Of a DNA stretch of 19,844 nt, positions 1 to 8,358 are shown piece by piece (within the stretch, counting starts at the first letter, position 1; each line of letters begins with the position of its first letter). The notes below the pieces were generated by a model that ran no database searches, was not told the origin of the DNA, and saw only the letters and a list, made by a program, of their open reading frames with translations. The DNA comes from Clostridiales bacterium UBA1381. Lineage in GTDB: Bacteria > Bacillota > Clostridia > UBA1381. The stretch is from positions 1-19,844 of the forward strand of contig DBQZ01000032.1 in NCBI GenBank assembly GCA_002305435.1, in the 5' to 3' direction. A program made the position numbers and the translations under genes.

Positions 1-32
1 GCGTAGTAAATATCTCCTCTTTTTACAATCAC
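1..32 (-). CDS. mazF: MazF-type endoribonuclease toxin (5' fragment, cut by window edge)
   Basis: Only the first ten codons plus two bases are inside the window. Reading leftward from a GTG at 32 gives M-I-V-K-R-G-D-I-Y-Y-(A), the typical N-terminus of MazF/PemK/NdoA mRNA interferases, which cleave RNA at short sequence motifs. The GTG lies two bases after the stop codon of the antitoxin-like gene at 35–211, so the two would be translationally coupled; a GGAG about 11 bases upstream is the likely ribosome binding site. The order alr–antitoxin–mazF is common in Firmicutes, which supports the call. The catalytic part of the protein is not visible, so activity cannot be judged. Confidence 0.75.
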   Translation of the reverse strand, partial: MIVKRGDIYY

Positions 33-34
33 TT

Positions 35-211
35 TTATTCACACTCCGTCAGTTTTTCCTCATACTGCGAATATGCTTCTTGATCCGCATCAAAACACAG
101 CTCGGCAAGCTCCTTGTTTATAGCCGCCATTTCTTGATAACCCCGTTTTAATTCCTCGAAAAGCTTCTTATTTTCCGCATTCTCAGGTATATTCTCCGAT
201 TTGTGTGACAA
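35..211 (-). CDS. Short MazE/EndoAI-like antitoxin lacking an obvious ribbon-helix-helix domain
   Basis: This 58-codon gene sits between alr and mazF. The start is inferred as TTG at 211, because AAAGGGG lies about 10 bases upstream and no ATG or GTG fits; an in-frame stop lies inside the end of alr. The protein is acidic and helical. Its C-terminal half (KRGYQEMAAINKELAE, then YEEKLTECE) resembles the toxin-binding tail of clostridial MazE/EndoAI antitoxins found next to alr. Those antitoxins usually carry about 40 extra N-terminal residues forming a DNA-binding ribbon-helix-helix, and here there is no room for it. The protein may therefore neutralise MazF without repressing the operon directly. 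The role is inferred from context and tail resemblance; the exact start is less certain. Confidence 0.7.
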   Translation of the reverse strand: MSHKSENIPENAENKKLFEELKRGYQEMAAINKELAELCFDADQEAYSQYEEKLTECE

Positions 212-239
212 AGCAATCAGGCCCCTTTCGTTTATTTGG

Positions 240-1394
240 CTACCGCAGCAAGTAATTTAACTCTTTTATTGCTGCCCCATCCTTTGTATAAATTCTCGGG
301 ATACGCCGCGACGTCATACAGTATATCTCATAAGAAATAGTACCTATCCAATCCGCCAGGGTCTCGGCAGTAAGACCTTCTCCGCCGAAAACGATCACCT
401 CGTCACCTGCCTTAATATTATGGACATTTGTAACGTCAATCATACATTGATCCATGCAAATTCTTCCGATGACGGGCGTCTCCTCTCCTCTTACTATCAT
501 CTTCGCCCTGCCGTTATAGAGCCGCGTATATCCATCGGCATAACCAATGGGAACCGTCGCCACTACGGCATTCTCATCGGTTATGTACTCCTTGCCGTAG
601 CTGACGCCAGCTCCCGCACCCGGCTTTTCCACCCTCGTTATCCTGGCGCGCACCGACATTACCGGTTTTAGAGGCAGGCGGCTTTTATCGACCTCTTCCG
701 AGGGATAGCTTCCGTAGAGCACTATCCCCGCGCGCACCATATCGAGATGATACTCAGGATACATCATTATCGCCGCGCTGTTGGCGATCGACCGTACCGG
801 TATCTCTATGCCCCTTTTCTCAAGCTCCCCGCAGACCTCCATAAATTGCGCAAACTGACGCTTCGTATAGGAATCGTCCGCCTCGTCGGAAGTGGAAAAA
901 TGAGAAAATATGCCGCCGATACGAATATTGTCAAGCGATGCGATCTCAGCTATACTATCTATAGTCTCCGGCCTGTCGGCCATAAATCCTATACGCGTCA
1001 TTCCCGTATCGAGCTTTATATAAACCTCGGCTGTCTTTCCCATTCCTTTGGCAGTCTCCGAAAACGTCCTGCAAAATCCCACAGAAAATACGGCCGGAGT
1101 AATATCAAAACGTATGAGCTCCTCGGCTTGTGTCTCGGTGCAAGCCCCGAGTACCAATATCGGTGCCGATATCCCGTTTTCCCTCAGCTCTATCCCTTCC
1201 TCAAGCGTCGCCACACCGAGACAGTCCGCGCCGTTTTCAAGTATAACTTTCGACACCTCCACCGCTCCATGCCCGTATGCGTCCGCCTTTACCACCCCCA
1301 TGACCCTTGCTCCGGGCGCAGTTATTTTTCTTACGTTTTGTATATTTTCTTTTAACGCATCAAGATCTATCTCTGCCCATACGCGTTCTTTCAA
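240..1394 (-). CDS. alr: Alanine racemase
   Basis: This 384-residue protein is a PLP-dependent alanine racemase, which interconverts L- and D-alanine to supply D-Ala for peptidoglycan. The N-terminal TIM barrel carries the PLP lysine in the motif VVKADAYGHG (Lys36). The C-terminal beta domain carries the catalytic tyrosine in GVSYGKEY (Tyr266) and the conserved GRICMDQCMID segment. The length is normal for the family. It starts at TTG 1394, preceded by AGGAAGGA at good spacing. The stop lies 28 bases before the antitoxin start, so alr, the antitoxin and mazF probably share a transcript; nnr lies 67 bases upstream. Alr beside nnr and mazEF is a well-known Firmicutes arrangement. Confidence 0.97.
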   Translation of the reverse strand: MKERVWAEIDLDALKENIQNVRKITAPGARVMGVVKADAYGHGAVEVSKVILENGADCLGVATLEEGIELRENGISAPILVLGACTETQAEELIRFDITPAVFSVGFCRTFSETAKGMGKTAEVYIKLDTGMTRIGFMADRPETIDSIAEIASLDNIRIGGIFSHFSTSDEADDSYTKRQFAQFMEVCGELEKRGIEIPVRSIANSAAIMMYPEYHLDMVRAGIVLYGSYPSEEVDKSRLPLKPVMSVRARITRVEKPGAGAGVSYGKEYITDENAVVATVPIGYADGYTRLYNGRAKMIVRGEETPVIGRICMDQCMIDVTNVHNIKAGDEVIVFGGEGLTAETLADWIGTISYEIYCMTSRRIPRIYTKDGAAIKELNYLLR

Positions 1395-1422
1395 TTTTGT
1401 TTCCTTCCTTCACGTTGGTTAT

Positions 1423-1451
1423 ATTGTATCATACTTTCAGCTGTTTTTCCA
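1423..1451 (-). promoter_or_regulatory. Possible sigma-A promoter for alr–mazEF
   Basis: On the minus strand TGGAAA (1446–1451) and TACAAT (1423–1428) are separated by 17 bases, in the gap between nnr and alr. The -35 box matches the consensus at four of six positions only. Transcription could instead read through from nnr. Confidence 0.35.
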
Positions 1452-1461
1452 GCTGTAATTT

Positions 1462-2997
1462 TTACCGCTTAATAAGCGACAGCCTTGCCTTCGACAGGTA
1501 TCTGGCAGCCATTGACGGAGTAACTGCATCCTCGCCCACCTCTGCTGCCAATATATCCGCAGCCCGGCCGTGCAGGTAAGCAGCAGTCGACGCTGCTACA
1601 TCCTCCCGCATCCCTCGCGCTATATTGGCTGCTATCACACCGCCGAGCACATCACCGCTGCCGCCGGTCGCCATGCCTGAATTGCCCGTCATATTAATAT
1701 ATTGCGTTCCGTCAGGAGCGGTTACAATCGTGTGATGTCCCTTTAACAGGAGCGTAACCCCGTAATTCTGTGCAAAATCCGAGGATACACGCAGCCGATT
1801 CCTTTCGATATAGTCTATATCAAGCCCGGTAAGCCGGGAAAATTCCCCCGCATGAGGGGTAAGAATAATGCTGCAGGTACATTCGTTCAGCATATCCATA
1901 TCACGAGCAAGAGCAAATAAGCCGTCAGCGTCGATTATCACCGGTATCTGCGAGTATTTGAGCACTCGCCTGAGAAGCTTTACTATATCTCTTCCCCTAC
2001 CCACTCCCGGTCCGAACAGCAGCACATCTGACGTATCCATCTTCTGCGCTATTGCCCCAAAGGATTCTGCTGTCAGATACCCCTTGTCATCCTCCAGCGG
2101 CAGCGTCATTTGCTCTGTCAGCTTCGATTCAAATATAGGGTTAAGCTCCCACGGCACCCCTACCGTGATAAGGCCGCTTCCGCTGTAGAGTGCACCGTCG
2201 GCGGCAAGACAGCCTGCGCCTGTCATCCCCTCAGACCCGGCAACAATGAACACCTTGCCGTAATCGCCCTTCTGGGAATTCGCCCTGCGTGGCGGAAGTG
2301 CATTTAAAACGTCCCTGTCCACGGGAACGTTCACCGAGATATTCTGCATATCTATCACCTTTTGCGGTATCGATATGTCTGCTGTAACTATCCGCCCGCA
2401 GTAATCACGTCCCGGGAATACAAGCATACCTGTTTTGTATGCGGCAAAGGTAACCGTCACATCGGCGCAGACTGCAGCTGTGCAAATTTCGCCGCTATCA
2501 CCGTTTACACCGCTTGGTATATCGACCGACAGCACGAAACGGGCGCTTGAATTTATCGCTTCGATAATCTTAAGCGGCATCCCGCTTATTTCCCCGTGTA
2601 CTCCTGTGCCGAACAGAGCGTCCACGACTATGTCCGCCCTTGATAATTCCTTTTCCACATCAGCGTCCGCCTCTATGACCGGAATACCCAAATTGCAGAC
2701 TATCTCATAATTTATAAGACAGTCCCCCGAAAACTCATCACCCATAGCAAGATATATCTCCACGTCTGCATCCTGCTGAAAAAGATGACGTGCTATGGCA
2801 AACCCGTCACCTGCATTATTCCCCTTGCCGCATACGACCGCAATCCTCCGGCCGCCAAGATCCGCAAATATCCTCTCAAGCTCTCTTACGCAGGCAAGGG
2901 CTGCATTTTCCATAAGCACAATTGACGGTATCCCCGCTGTCTGGGAAGCCGCCTTGTCCACTGCCCTCATCTGCGCCGGTGTACATGCTTTCAGCAT
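1462..2997 (-). CDS. nnr: Bifunctional NAD(P)H-hydrate epimerase / ADP-dependent dehydratase
   Basis: This 511-residue fusion repairs damaged NADHX and NADPHX. The N-terminal YjeF_N/NnrE domain (about residues 1–215) epimerises the hydrates and carries GKGNNAGDG at 57–65. The C-terminal ribokinase-like NnrD domain (about 235–505) dehydrates the S-epimer using ADP and carries the nucleotide-site motifs DVLLFGPGVGRG, TPHAGEFSRL and GGSGD, with the predicted catalytic Asp449. The length matches other bacterial fused Nnr proteins. The start ATG at 2997 follows GGAGG at ideal spacing. A five-codon ATG…TAA reading frame overlaps this ribosome binding site but looks incidental. The gene precedes alr in the same direction. 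Confidence 0.95.
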   Translation of the reverse strand: MLKACTPAQMRAVDKAASQTAGIPSIVLMENAALACVRELERIFADLGGRRIAVVCGKGNNAGDGFAIARHLFQQDADVEIYLAMGDEFSGDCLINYEIVCNLGIPVIEADADVEKELSRADIVVDALFGTGVHGEISGMPLKIIEAINSSARFVLSVDIPSGVNGDSGEICTAAVCADVTVTFAAYKTGMLVFPGRDYCGRIVTADISIPQKVIDMQNISVNVPVDRDVLNALPPRRANSQKGDYGKVFIVAGSEGMTGAGCLAADGALYSGSGLITVGVPWELNPIFESKLTEQMTLPLEDDKGYLTAESFGAIAQKMDTSDVLLFGPGVGRGRDIVKLLRRVLKYSQIPVIIDADGLFALARDMDMLNECTCSIILTPHAGEFSRLTGLDIDYIERNRLRVSSDFAQNYGVTLLLKGHHTIVTAPDGTQYINMTGNSGMATGGSGDVLGGVIAANIARGMREDVAASTAAYLHGRAADILAAEVGEDAVTPSMAARYLSKARLSLIKR

Positions 2998-3075
2998 ATT
3001 AGCCCTCCTTTTTCATAATAGCTCCTGTATCGCCCAAAATGATGATTTCTCGGGCGAACATTTTTTGTATAAACC

Positions 3076-3099
3076 AAAAAGGGGCGCATATGTCCCCTT
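3076..3099 (-). terminator. Rho-independent terminator after the DUF6106-like gene
   Basis: On the minus strand AAGGGG, a short loop and CCCCTT form a six-base-pair stem followed by a T run (TTTTTGG), seven bases past the stop codon at 3106. It separates rdgB/DUF6106 from nnr. Confidence 0.7.
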
Positions 3100-3105
3100 G
3101 CTGTG

Positions 3106-3636
3106 TTATTTTTTTATATGTGTGTTGCGTGGGTTGAATTTCCACGCCGCCTCTAAAATGGACTGGTTCGGCTGGAATATCAGCCTTACAGCCGTATCGC
3201 TGCCCTTTAAATTCACCGTGGTATCAAGAAAATATAATCCGCCGTCTGCACGGTTGCCGATAGCTTCTATTACTTTCCTCTCGCCCGGGCGCTCATATTC
3301 CGCCTTGAAATCCGCATCGTCAACAGCTGCCAAAATGCTCATCTGCTTAAAGTCCACGGTAAGTATGCGTTTTCTGCCGTTCTTCGCCATTATTTGGTCA
3401 ATATCCATCTCGTTGTTTGTGACGATATACTCATACTCAAGAATCTGCTGACGTATAAATACAACCGCCCCGAACCATACAAAGGCTATCAGCAAAAGCC
3501 ATAAACCCATCAGATACGTTCTGAAAAATAGAATAACGACTGTGAGAACCAACGCCAGCAGGACTAAGCCGGATATTATCGCATAATTCTTGCCCTCAAA
3601 TTTATGTTTTACCATATACTCTATAAATATATCCAT
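3106..3636 (-). CDS. DUF6106-like membrane protein of unknown function
   Basis: This 176-residue protein has two hydrophobic segments (about residues 19–38 and 42–64), suggesting a membrane hairpin. A soluble C-terminal domain begins with EYEYIVTNNEMDIDQIMAKN followed by GRKRI. That EYEY-xVTN-xExDID-KI-x-KRKR pattern resembles the DUF6106 family of clostridial proteins, whose function is unknown; the family assignment is from memory and moderately sure. The ATG lies four bases after the rdgB stop, with a GAGGA ribosome binding site overlapping the end of rdgB, so the two are co-transcribed and probably translationally coupled. A hairpin terminator follows directly. Confidence 0.85.
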   Translation of the reverse strand: MDIFIEYMVKHKFEGKNYAIISGLVLLALVLTVVILFFRTYLMGLWLLLIAFVWFGAVVFIRQQILEYEYIVTNNEMDIDQIMAKNGRKRILTVDFKQMSILAAVDDADFKAEYERPGERKVIEAIGNRADGGLYFLDTTVNLKGSDTAVRLIFQPNQSILEAAWKFNPRNTHIKK

Positions 3637-3640
3637 CGTC

Positions 3641-4231
3641 TTAGTCCTCCTCGTTTTCTTTCAGCATTGTTTTTAATTTATCCGCCAGCTTATTCATCGC
3701 TCTTGAGCGGTGGCTGACGCTGTTTTTTTCCTCCGACGTCGCTTCTGCAAACGTCTTGCCAAGCTCCGGGCAGAAGAACACCGGATCATACCCAAAGCCG
3801 CCTTCGCCAGCAGGCGCCTGAGTTATAAACCCAAGAACCTCTCCGACAGCCGTTATCTCACGCCCGTCGGGGAATATCAGGGAAGCTGCGGTTACAAATT
3901 TTGCCCTCCGGTTCTTTTCGCCGGAAAGCTCCGAAAGCAGCTTTTCATATTTATCACGATCGCTTGCACCCTCGCCGGCATACCGTGCCGAATACACCCC
4001 GGGACGGCCGCCGAGAGCCTCAACGCAAAGCCCCGAATCATCAGCTATCGTAAACGTCTTGTAGATTTTCGCCGCCGCCCTTGCTTTTAAAAGGGAATTT
4101 TCCTCAAAGGTTTCGCCGGTTTCCTCAACATCATCGAAAACACCCGCCTCCACGCTGAATCCCAGCGGGGAGAATATCTCCTCCAGCTCCCTTATCTTAT
4201 TTTTATTCTTAGTCGCCGCAATAAGTTTCAT
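3641..4231 (-). CDS. rdgB: XTP/dITP diphosphatase (RdgB/HAM1 family)
   Basis: This 196-residue house-cleaning pyrophosphatase hydrolyses dITP, XTP and ITP to monophosphates, keeping deaminated purines out of DNA and RNA. It has the family's landmarks in order: the N-terminal nucleotide-binding ATKNKNKIRE, the metal-site segment ADDSGLCVEALGGRPGVYSA, GGFGYDPVF, and the C-terminal SHRSRAM. The length is typical. The ATG at 4231 has GGAG seven bases upstream, and a good promoter lies 33–61 bases further up. It is first in a two-gene operon with the DUF6106-like gene. Confidence 0.95.
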   Translation of the reverse strand: MKLIAATKNKNKIRELEEIFSPLGFSVEAGVFDDVEETGETFEENSLLKARAAAKIYKTFTIADDSGLCVEALGGRPGVYSARYAGEGASDRDKYEKLLSELSGEKNRRAKFVTAASLIFPDGREITAVGEVLGFITQAPAGEGGFGYDPVFFCPELGKTFAEATSEEKNSVSHRSRAMNKLADKLKTMLKENEED

Positions 4232-4263
4232 TATTTATCTCCGTTCCGAATGTGTTTTTCTAT

Positions 4264-4292
4264 ATTCTACTACATTTCCCCTCTAAATGCAA
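4264..4292 (-). promoter_or_regulatory. Sigma-A promoter for rdgB
   Basis: On the minus strand TTGCAT (4287–4292) and TAGAAT (4264–4269) are spaced by exactly 17 bases. This would start transcription about 25 bases before the rdgB ATG and make rdgB independent of recG upstream. Confidence 0.65.
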
Positions 4293-4325
4293 GATTTTTT
4301 ACAAAATTATCAGTTGATTTTATTA

Positions 4326-6356
4326 TCAGTTTAAAATAATCTCCCTCTTTAACATCGCTTCAGTCCGTTTTTCTATCATTTCATACTCAGGACGCGGTTC
4401 TTTTATTATAAGCTCCGCCGCCTCTTGGGCATCCTTTAATATATCGCCGTCCTCAAAGAGGTTTGCTATCCGCATTTCGGGCAGACCATGCTGGCGTGTA
4501 CCGAAAAAATCTCCCGGCCCACGGAGCTTCAAGTCCTGCTCCGATATAAAGAAACCATCGTTTGACATACACATCGTGTCCATACGCTTTTTCGTTATCT
4601 CATTTTTCCCGTGTACAAAGAGGATGCAGTATGCCTGATCTCCACCTCGTCCCACACGCCCCCTGAGCTGATGAAGCTGCGCCAGACCAAACCTTTCGGC
4701 GTTTTCGATTATCATAATATTGCTGTTGGGAACATTTACCCCGACTTCTATTACTGTTGTCGATACCAAAAGCTGTATACGGTTTGCTGCAAAATCGTCC
4801 ATTATCTCTTCCTTGAGCTTCGGCTTTAGCTTGCCGTGCATAAGTCCCACCTTGTATTCGGGGAAAATACCTGTAAGCTTTTCCGCCAGCTCTTCGGCAT
4901 TTTTTAAATCGCTCTTTTCCGTCTCCTCAATAAGCGGACAGACTATATATGATTGAAACCCACTGTCGAGCTGCTTTTTTAAAAAAGCGTATATTCTCTT
5001 TCGCATACTCTCCCCAACGGCATACGTTTTTACCGGCTTTCTCCCCGGCGGCAGCTCGTCTATTATGGATATGTCAAGATCTCCGTACAGTATCAGCGCA
5101 AGCGTCCTCGGTATCGGCGTTGCAGACATCAGGAGCATATGCGGATCTGTCCCCTTGGCGCACAGCTTTGCCCGCTGGCTAACTCCGAACCGGTGCTGTT
5201 CATCAGCTATCACAAGCCCCAGCTCCTTGTATTCGACGCCCTTTTGAATAAGCGCATGAGTACCCACGACAATCTGTGCCACACCCAGCTGTACAGCCTC
5301 TGTAACACGTCTTTTCTCTTTAGCGCCCATGCCGCCTGTCAAAAGCTCAACGCAGATCCCGTAAGGCGCAAAAAATTCCTTAAACGTCTCATAATGCTGT
5401 GATGCTAATATTTCTGTAGGAGCCATCATGACCGCCTGATAACCGTTTTTAACTGCACAGTAAGCAGCCGCAGCCGCAACCGCCGTCTTCCCGGAACCAA
5501 CATCTCCCTGTATAAGCCTGTTCATCTGATTTCCAGAGCGAAAATCGGCAGCTATATCGCAAATAACTCGCTTCTGCGCCCCGGTCAAAGCAAACGGCAG
5601 CCCGTATGCAAATTCACCCATACATTTCGTATCAGCAAACACCGCTCCGGGAGTTCGTGAGTTATCCTTTTTTATCCGCAGCAAAAGCAGCTGCACAGTC
5701 AAAAGCTCCTCAAACACAAACCGCCGTCTTGCGATTTCGTAGCTTTTAAAATCAGCCGGAAAATGTATATTTTTTATTGCAAAATTCAGCTCCGCTATAC
5801 GGTACCGCTCACGTATGCTCTGCGGCATATATTCCTGCAAAACTCCCGCCTCGGCTATTGCCGCCTCCATTGCACTTTGCACCATCTTCTGTGAAAGCCC
5901 CTCCGTAAGAGGATACAGCGGCACTATCCTTCCCGTAAACCTTTCCTGTCCGACCTCTTCATAGACCGGATTCTGCAGCTCACGCTTGCCTCTGTTTTCA
6001 GTAACCTTGCCGTAAAAAACGTATTCCCGCCCAGGCTTTAAGGTATCTTTTACGAAACGGTTATTATACCAAACGGCGCTCATTGCTCCCGTATCGTCGC
6101 TTATTATAACCGTATATACCGCCAGATTCCTGCGGATTCTCGATTCCTTTACAGCCGAAAAAACGGCGGCTTTTACGCACGCCGTTTCTCCGTCTCTGCA
6201 ATCTGCTACCTTTAGTGTTTTCGTCCTGTCCTCGTAGTCTCTAGGGAAAAAGTACAAAAGCTCTCCAATAGTATTTACACCGAGCTTTGCAAACTTTTCG
6301 CTGCGAGTCTTTCCTATACCCCTCAAACTCTGTATATCCCTATCAAGTACATTCAT
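4326..6356 (-). CDS. recG: ATP-dependent DNA helicase RecG
   Basis: This 676-residue helicase remodels stalled replication forks and branch-migrates Holliday junctions. The N-terminal wedge/OB-fold region includes GIGKTRSEKFAKLGV and GELLYFFPRDYEDR. The helicase core has Walker A GDVGSGKT, the DEQH box in ADEQHRFGV, motif III MSATPIPRTLAL, motif V STTVIEVGVNVPN and motif VI QLRGRVGRG. It ends with the RecG-type C-terminal segment (DLKLRGPGDFFGTRQHG). The length is normal. Its ATG directly abuts the TAA of fakA (TAAATG), so translation is probably coupled. Confidence 0.97.
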   Translation of the reverse strand: MNVLDRDIQSLRGIGKTRSEKFAKLGVNTIGELLYFFPRDYEDRTKTLKVADCRDGETACVKAAVFSAVKESRIRRNLAVYTVIISDDTGAMSAVWYNNRFVKDTLKPGREYVFYGKVTENRGKRELQNPVYEEVGQERFTGRIVPLYPLTEGLSQKMVQSAMEAAIAEAGVLQEYMPQSIRERYRIAELNFAIKNIHFPADFKSYEIARRRFVFEELLTVQLLLLRIKKDNSRTPGAVFADTKCMGEFAYGLPFALTGAQKRVICDIAADFRSGNQMNRLIQGDVGSGKTAVAAAAAYCAVKNGYQAVMMAPTEILASQHYETFKEFFAPYGICVELLTGGMGAKEKRRVTEAVQLGVAQIVVGTHALIQKGVEYKELGLVIADEQHRFGVSQRAKLCAKGTDPHMLLMSATPIPRTLALILYGDLDISIIDELPPGRKPVKTYAVGESMRKRIYAFLKKQLDSGFQSYIVCPLIEETEKSDLKNAEELAEKLTGIFPEYKVGLMHGKLKPKLKEEIMDDFAANRIQLLVSTTVIEVGVNVPNSNIMIIENAERFGLAQLHQLRGRVGRGGDQAYCILFVHGKNEITKKRMDTMCMSNDGFFISEQDLKLRGPGDFFGTRQHGLPEMRIANLFEDGDILKDAQEAAELIIKEPRPEYEMIEKRTEAMLKREIILN

Positions 6357-7988
6357 TTATTCCACTGCCGCTATATAGTAATATACCGGCTGTCCTCCCT
6401 TTCTTACGGCCGTTTCCGCATCGGGATACGCTTTTTCGAGCCTTTTGGCAAACTCCTCTGCCTGCGGCCTTTTTATACCCTTTCCCCAATACACTGTTAT
6501 ATATTCGCTCTCATCCGCATCGTACATCTTATCTATCAAATCCATGCACACATCATCGGCCTCTGTACCTATAACGCTGATACCGTCTTTTGTGATGCCG
6601 AGAATATCATCCTTATAGATATATCTCCCGTCGGCCTCCGTATCACGCACAGCATACGTAACCTGACCGACCTCTACTCTTGAAAGAGCACGCATCATTC
6701 TCTTCTCATTCTCCTCCGCACTGCGCTCAGCGGAAAATTCCATCAATGATGATATGCACTGCGGCACATTTTTAGTTGGGATAACAATGACGTTTTTATC
6801 AGAAAGCCCTTTTGCCTGTTCGGCAGCCATGATTATATTCTTGTTGTTCGGGAATACAAACACAGTCTTTGCGTTGACAGCTTCTATCGCTTTTACAAGC
6901 TCATCTGCACTGGGATTCATCGTCTGCCCGCCCTCTACTATACGGTCGGCTCCCAAATCCTTTAAGATGGACTTAAATCCCTTGCCGGCTGAAACAGCCG
7001 CTATACCGAATTCCTTCTCAGGCTCTTGCGGAGCTTTTTTATCATCAGAGTCGATAATATTTCTGTGCTGTTGCTTCATGTTGTCTATCTTGAGGTTTAT
7101 AAGCTCGCCGAGCTTTACCGCCTCCTCCAGCACAAAGCCTGGATGATTCGTATGGATATGCACCTTGACAATATCCTCATCATCAATCACCATCATACAG
7201 TCGCCTTTGGGAGCTATTGCGTTTTTAAAAGCTTCAGCGGATTTTGTGCGATCCTTTTTCTCAATGAGAAACTCTGTACAATAGCGGAACTTTATATCCT
7301 CAGCTGTATTTTGTACATGCGCAGTCTTTTCCTCCTGCTTTTTGGGGACAAATGTCTCTTTAGCCTCTACTTTTCCGGTTTCAAGGTATTCAAGCGCCCC
7401 CTCCAAAATGAGCATAAGCCCCTTGCCGCCGGCATCTACCACACCGGCTTTTTTCAGTGCGGGAAGCATTTTCGGCGTTTTCTTAAGAGCCTCATTGCCG
7501 CCTTTCACAGCTGATCTCAAAACTATCAAAACATCTTCTTCTCCCAAGAGTGATTTACAGTATGCACCCTTGGCGACCTCTTTTATAACTGTAAGTATAG
7601 TCCCCTCTGTGGGCTTCATAACAGCCTTGTACGCCGCATCCGCCCCGCTTGCCAAAGCATGAGCCAGCTCCTTGCCCGTACAAACGTCTTCCTTCTTAAC
7701 AAACTTTGCAAAGCCACGGAATATCTGTGACAAAATAACACCGGAATTTCCTCTTGCCCCTCGCAGCGTTGCAAACGATACCTTATCGGCCGCCTCAGAA
7801 AGATTCCTGCCCGGATCCGTCGCTAACGCCTCAGCTGCTGCATTCATCGTCATCGACATATTCGTGCCGGTATCCCCGTCAGGAACCGGGAACACGTTAA
7901 GCTCGTTTACAGCTTCCCGCTCAGCATACAGCTTTGCCGCCCCGGCAGTTATCATTGCGGCAAATTCTTTTGCATCTAAAGTTCTAAT
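6357..7988 (-). CDS. fakA: Fatty acid kinase catalytic subunit FakA (DAK2/DegV-related, YloV)
   Basis: The product is about 543 residues. FakA phosphorylates fatty acids bound to FakB proteins, feeding exogenous or recycled acyl chains into phospholipid synthesis. The N-terminal DhaL-like domain has the nucleotide/Mg motif NVFPVPDGDTGTNMSMTM and a GARGNSGVILSQI loop. A middle domain (GDCMMVIDDEDIVKVHIHTN) and a DegV-like C-terminal domain (VFVFPNNKNIIMAAEQ) follow. I place the start at an ATT (7988), because AAGGAGGGG lies eight bases upstream and homologues begin at this point; counted this way the metal Asp residues are 37 and 39. An in-frame GTG at 8015 would add nine residues and overlap the Asp23 gene. 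The gene is followed directly by recG. Confidence 0.93.
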   Translation of the reverse strand: MRTLDAKEFAAMITAGAAKLYAEREAVNELNVFPVPDGDTGTNMSMTMNAAAEALATDPGRNLSEAADKVSFATLRGARGNSGVILSQIFRGFAKFVKKEDVCTGKELAHALASGADAAYKAVMKPTEGTILTVIKEVAKGAYCKSLLGEEDVLIVLRSAVKGGNEALKKTPKMLPALKKAGVVDAGGKGLMLILEGALEYLETGKVEAKETFVPKKQEEKTAHVQNTAEDIKFRYCTEFLIEKKDRTKSAEAFKNAIAPKGDCMMVIDDEDIVKVHIHTNHPGFVLEEAVKLGELINLKIDNMKQQHRNIIDSDDKKAPQEPEKEFGIAAVSAGKGFKSILKDLGADRIVEGGQTMNPSADELVKAIEAVNAKTVFVFPNNKNIIMAAEQAKGLSDKNVIVIPTKNVPQCISSLMEFSAERSAEENEKRMMRALSRVEVGQVTYAVRDTEADGRYIYKDDILGITKDGISVIGTEADDVCMDLIDKMYDADESEYITVYWGKGIKRPQAEEFAKRLEKAYPDAETAVRKGGQPVYYYIAAVE

Positions 7989-8004
7989 CTCTATCCCCTC
8001 CTTA

Positions 8005-8358
8005 TTAGTCCACACGAATACCTTCTACTCTTACGTTTACCTGCTTTACAGCAATACCCGTCTGCTCCTCTAAGCTGTAGCGCACACGGTTTACTATGCT
8101 TTTGCAGATGGCTGCAATATTTACGCCGTACTCCATTATTACGTGCAGGTCTACTACTACGCCGTCTCCCTCATCTGTCACATTTATACCTTTTGACATA
8201 TTCTCAGCTTTTAATAAGCTGACCAGACCGTCCTTCTTGCTTCTTGACGCCATGCCGACAACACCGTAGCAGTGCGTAGCCACAGAGCCTGCCACCTCGG
8301 CAGCAACGTTTGACGTTATCATTATATTGCCCAGTTCATTTTCTGTTGTAATATACAT
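8005..8358 (-). CDS. Asp23/Gls24 family protein (YloU-like)
   Basis: This 117-residue protein belongs to the Asp23/Gls24 family, small abundant proteins linked to envelope stress and membrane association in Firmicutes. The fold-defining segments are visible: an N-terminal NELGNIMITSNVAAEVAG, then ATHCYGVVGMASRSKKDG, VVVDLHVIMEYGVNI and the C-terminal VKQVNVRVEGIRVD. I choose ATG 8358 because GGAGG lies ten bases upstream; a TTG at 8367 is only one base from GGAGG and is unlikely. Its stop lies just before the fakA ribosome binding site, and yloU–yloV–recG linkage is conserved in Bacilli and Clostridia. It may assist membrane or fatty acid functions with FakA, but that is inference. Confidence 0.92.
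   Translation of the reverse strand: MYITTENELGNIMITSNVAAEVAGSVATHCYGVVGMASRSKKDGLVSLLKAENMSKGINVTDEGDGVVVDLHVIMEYGVNIAAICKSIVNRVRYSLEEQTGIAVKQVNVRVEGIRVD

Noticed and set aside
747..1355. 202-codon plus-strand frame
   Set aside because: Antisense to alr, with composition expected of a reverse frame; alr is certain.
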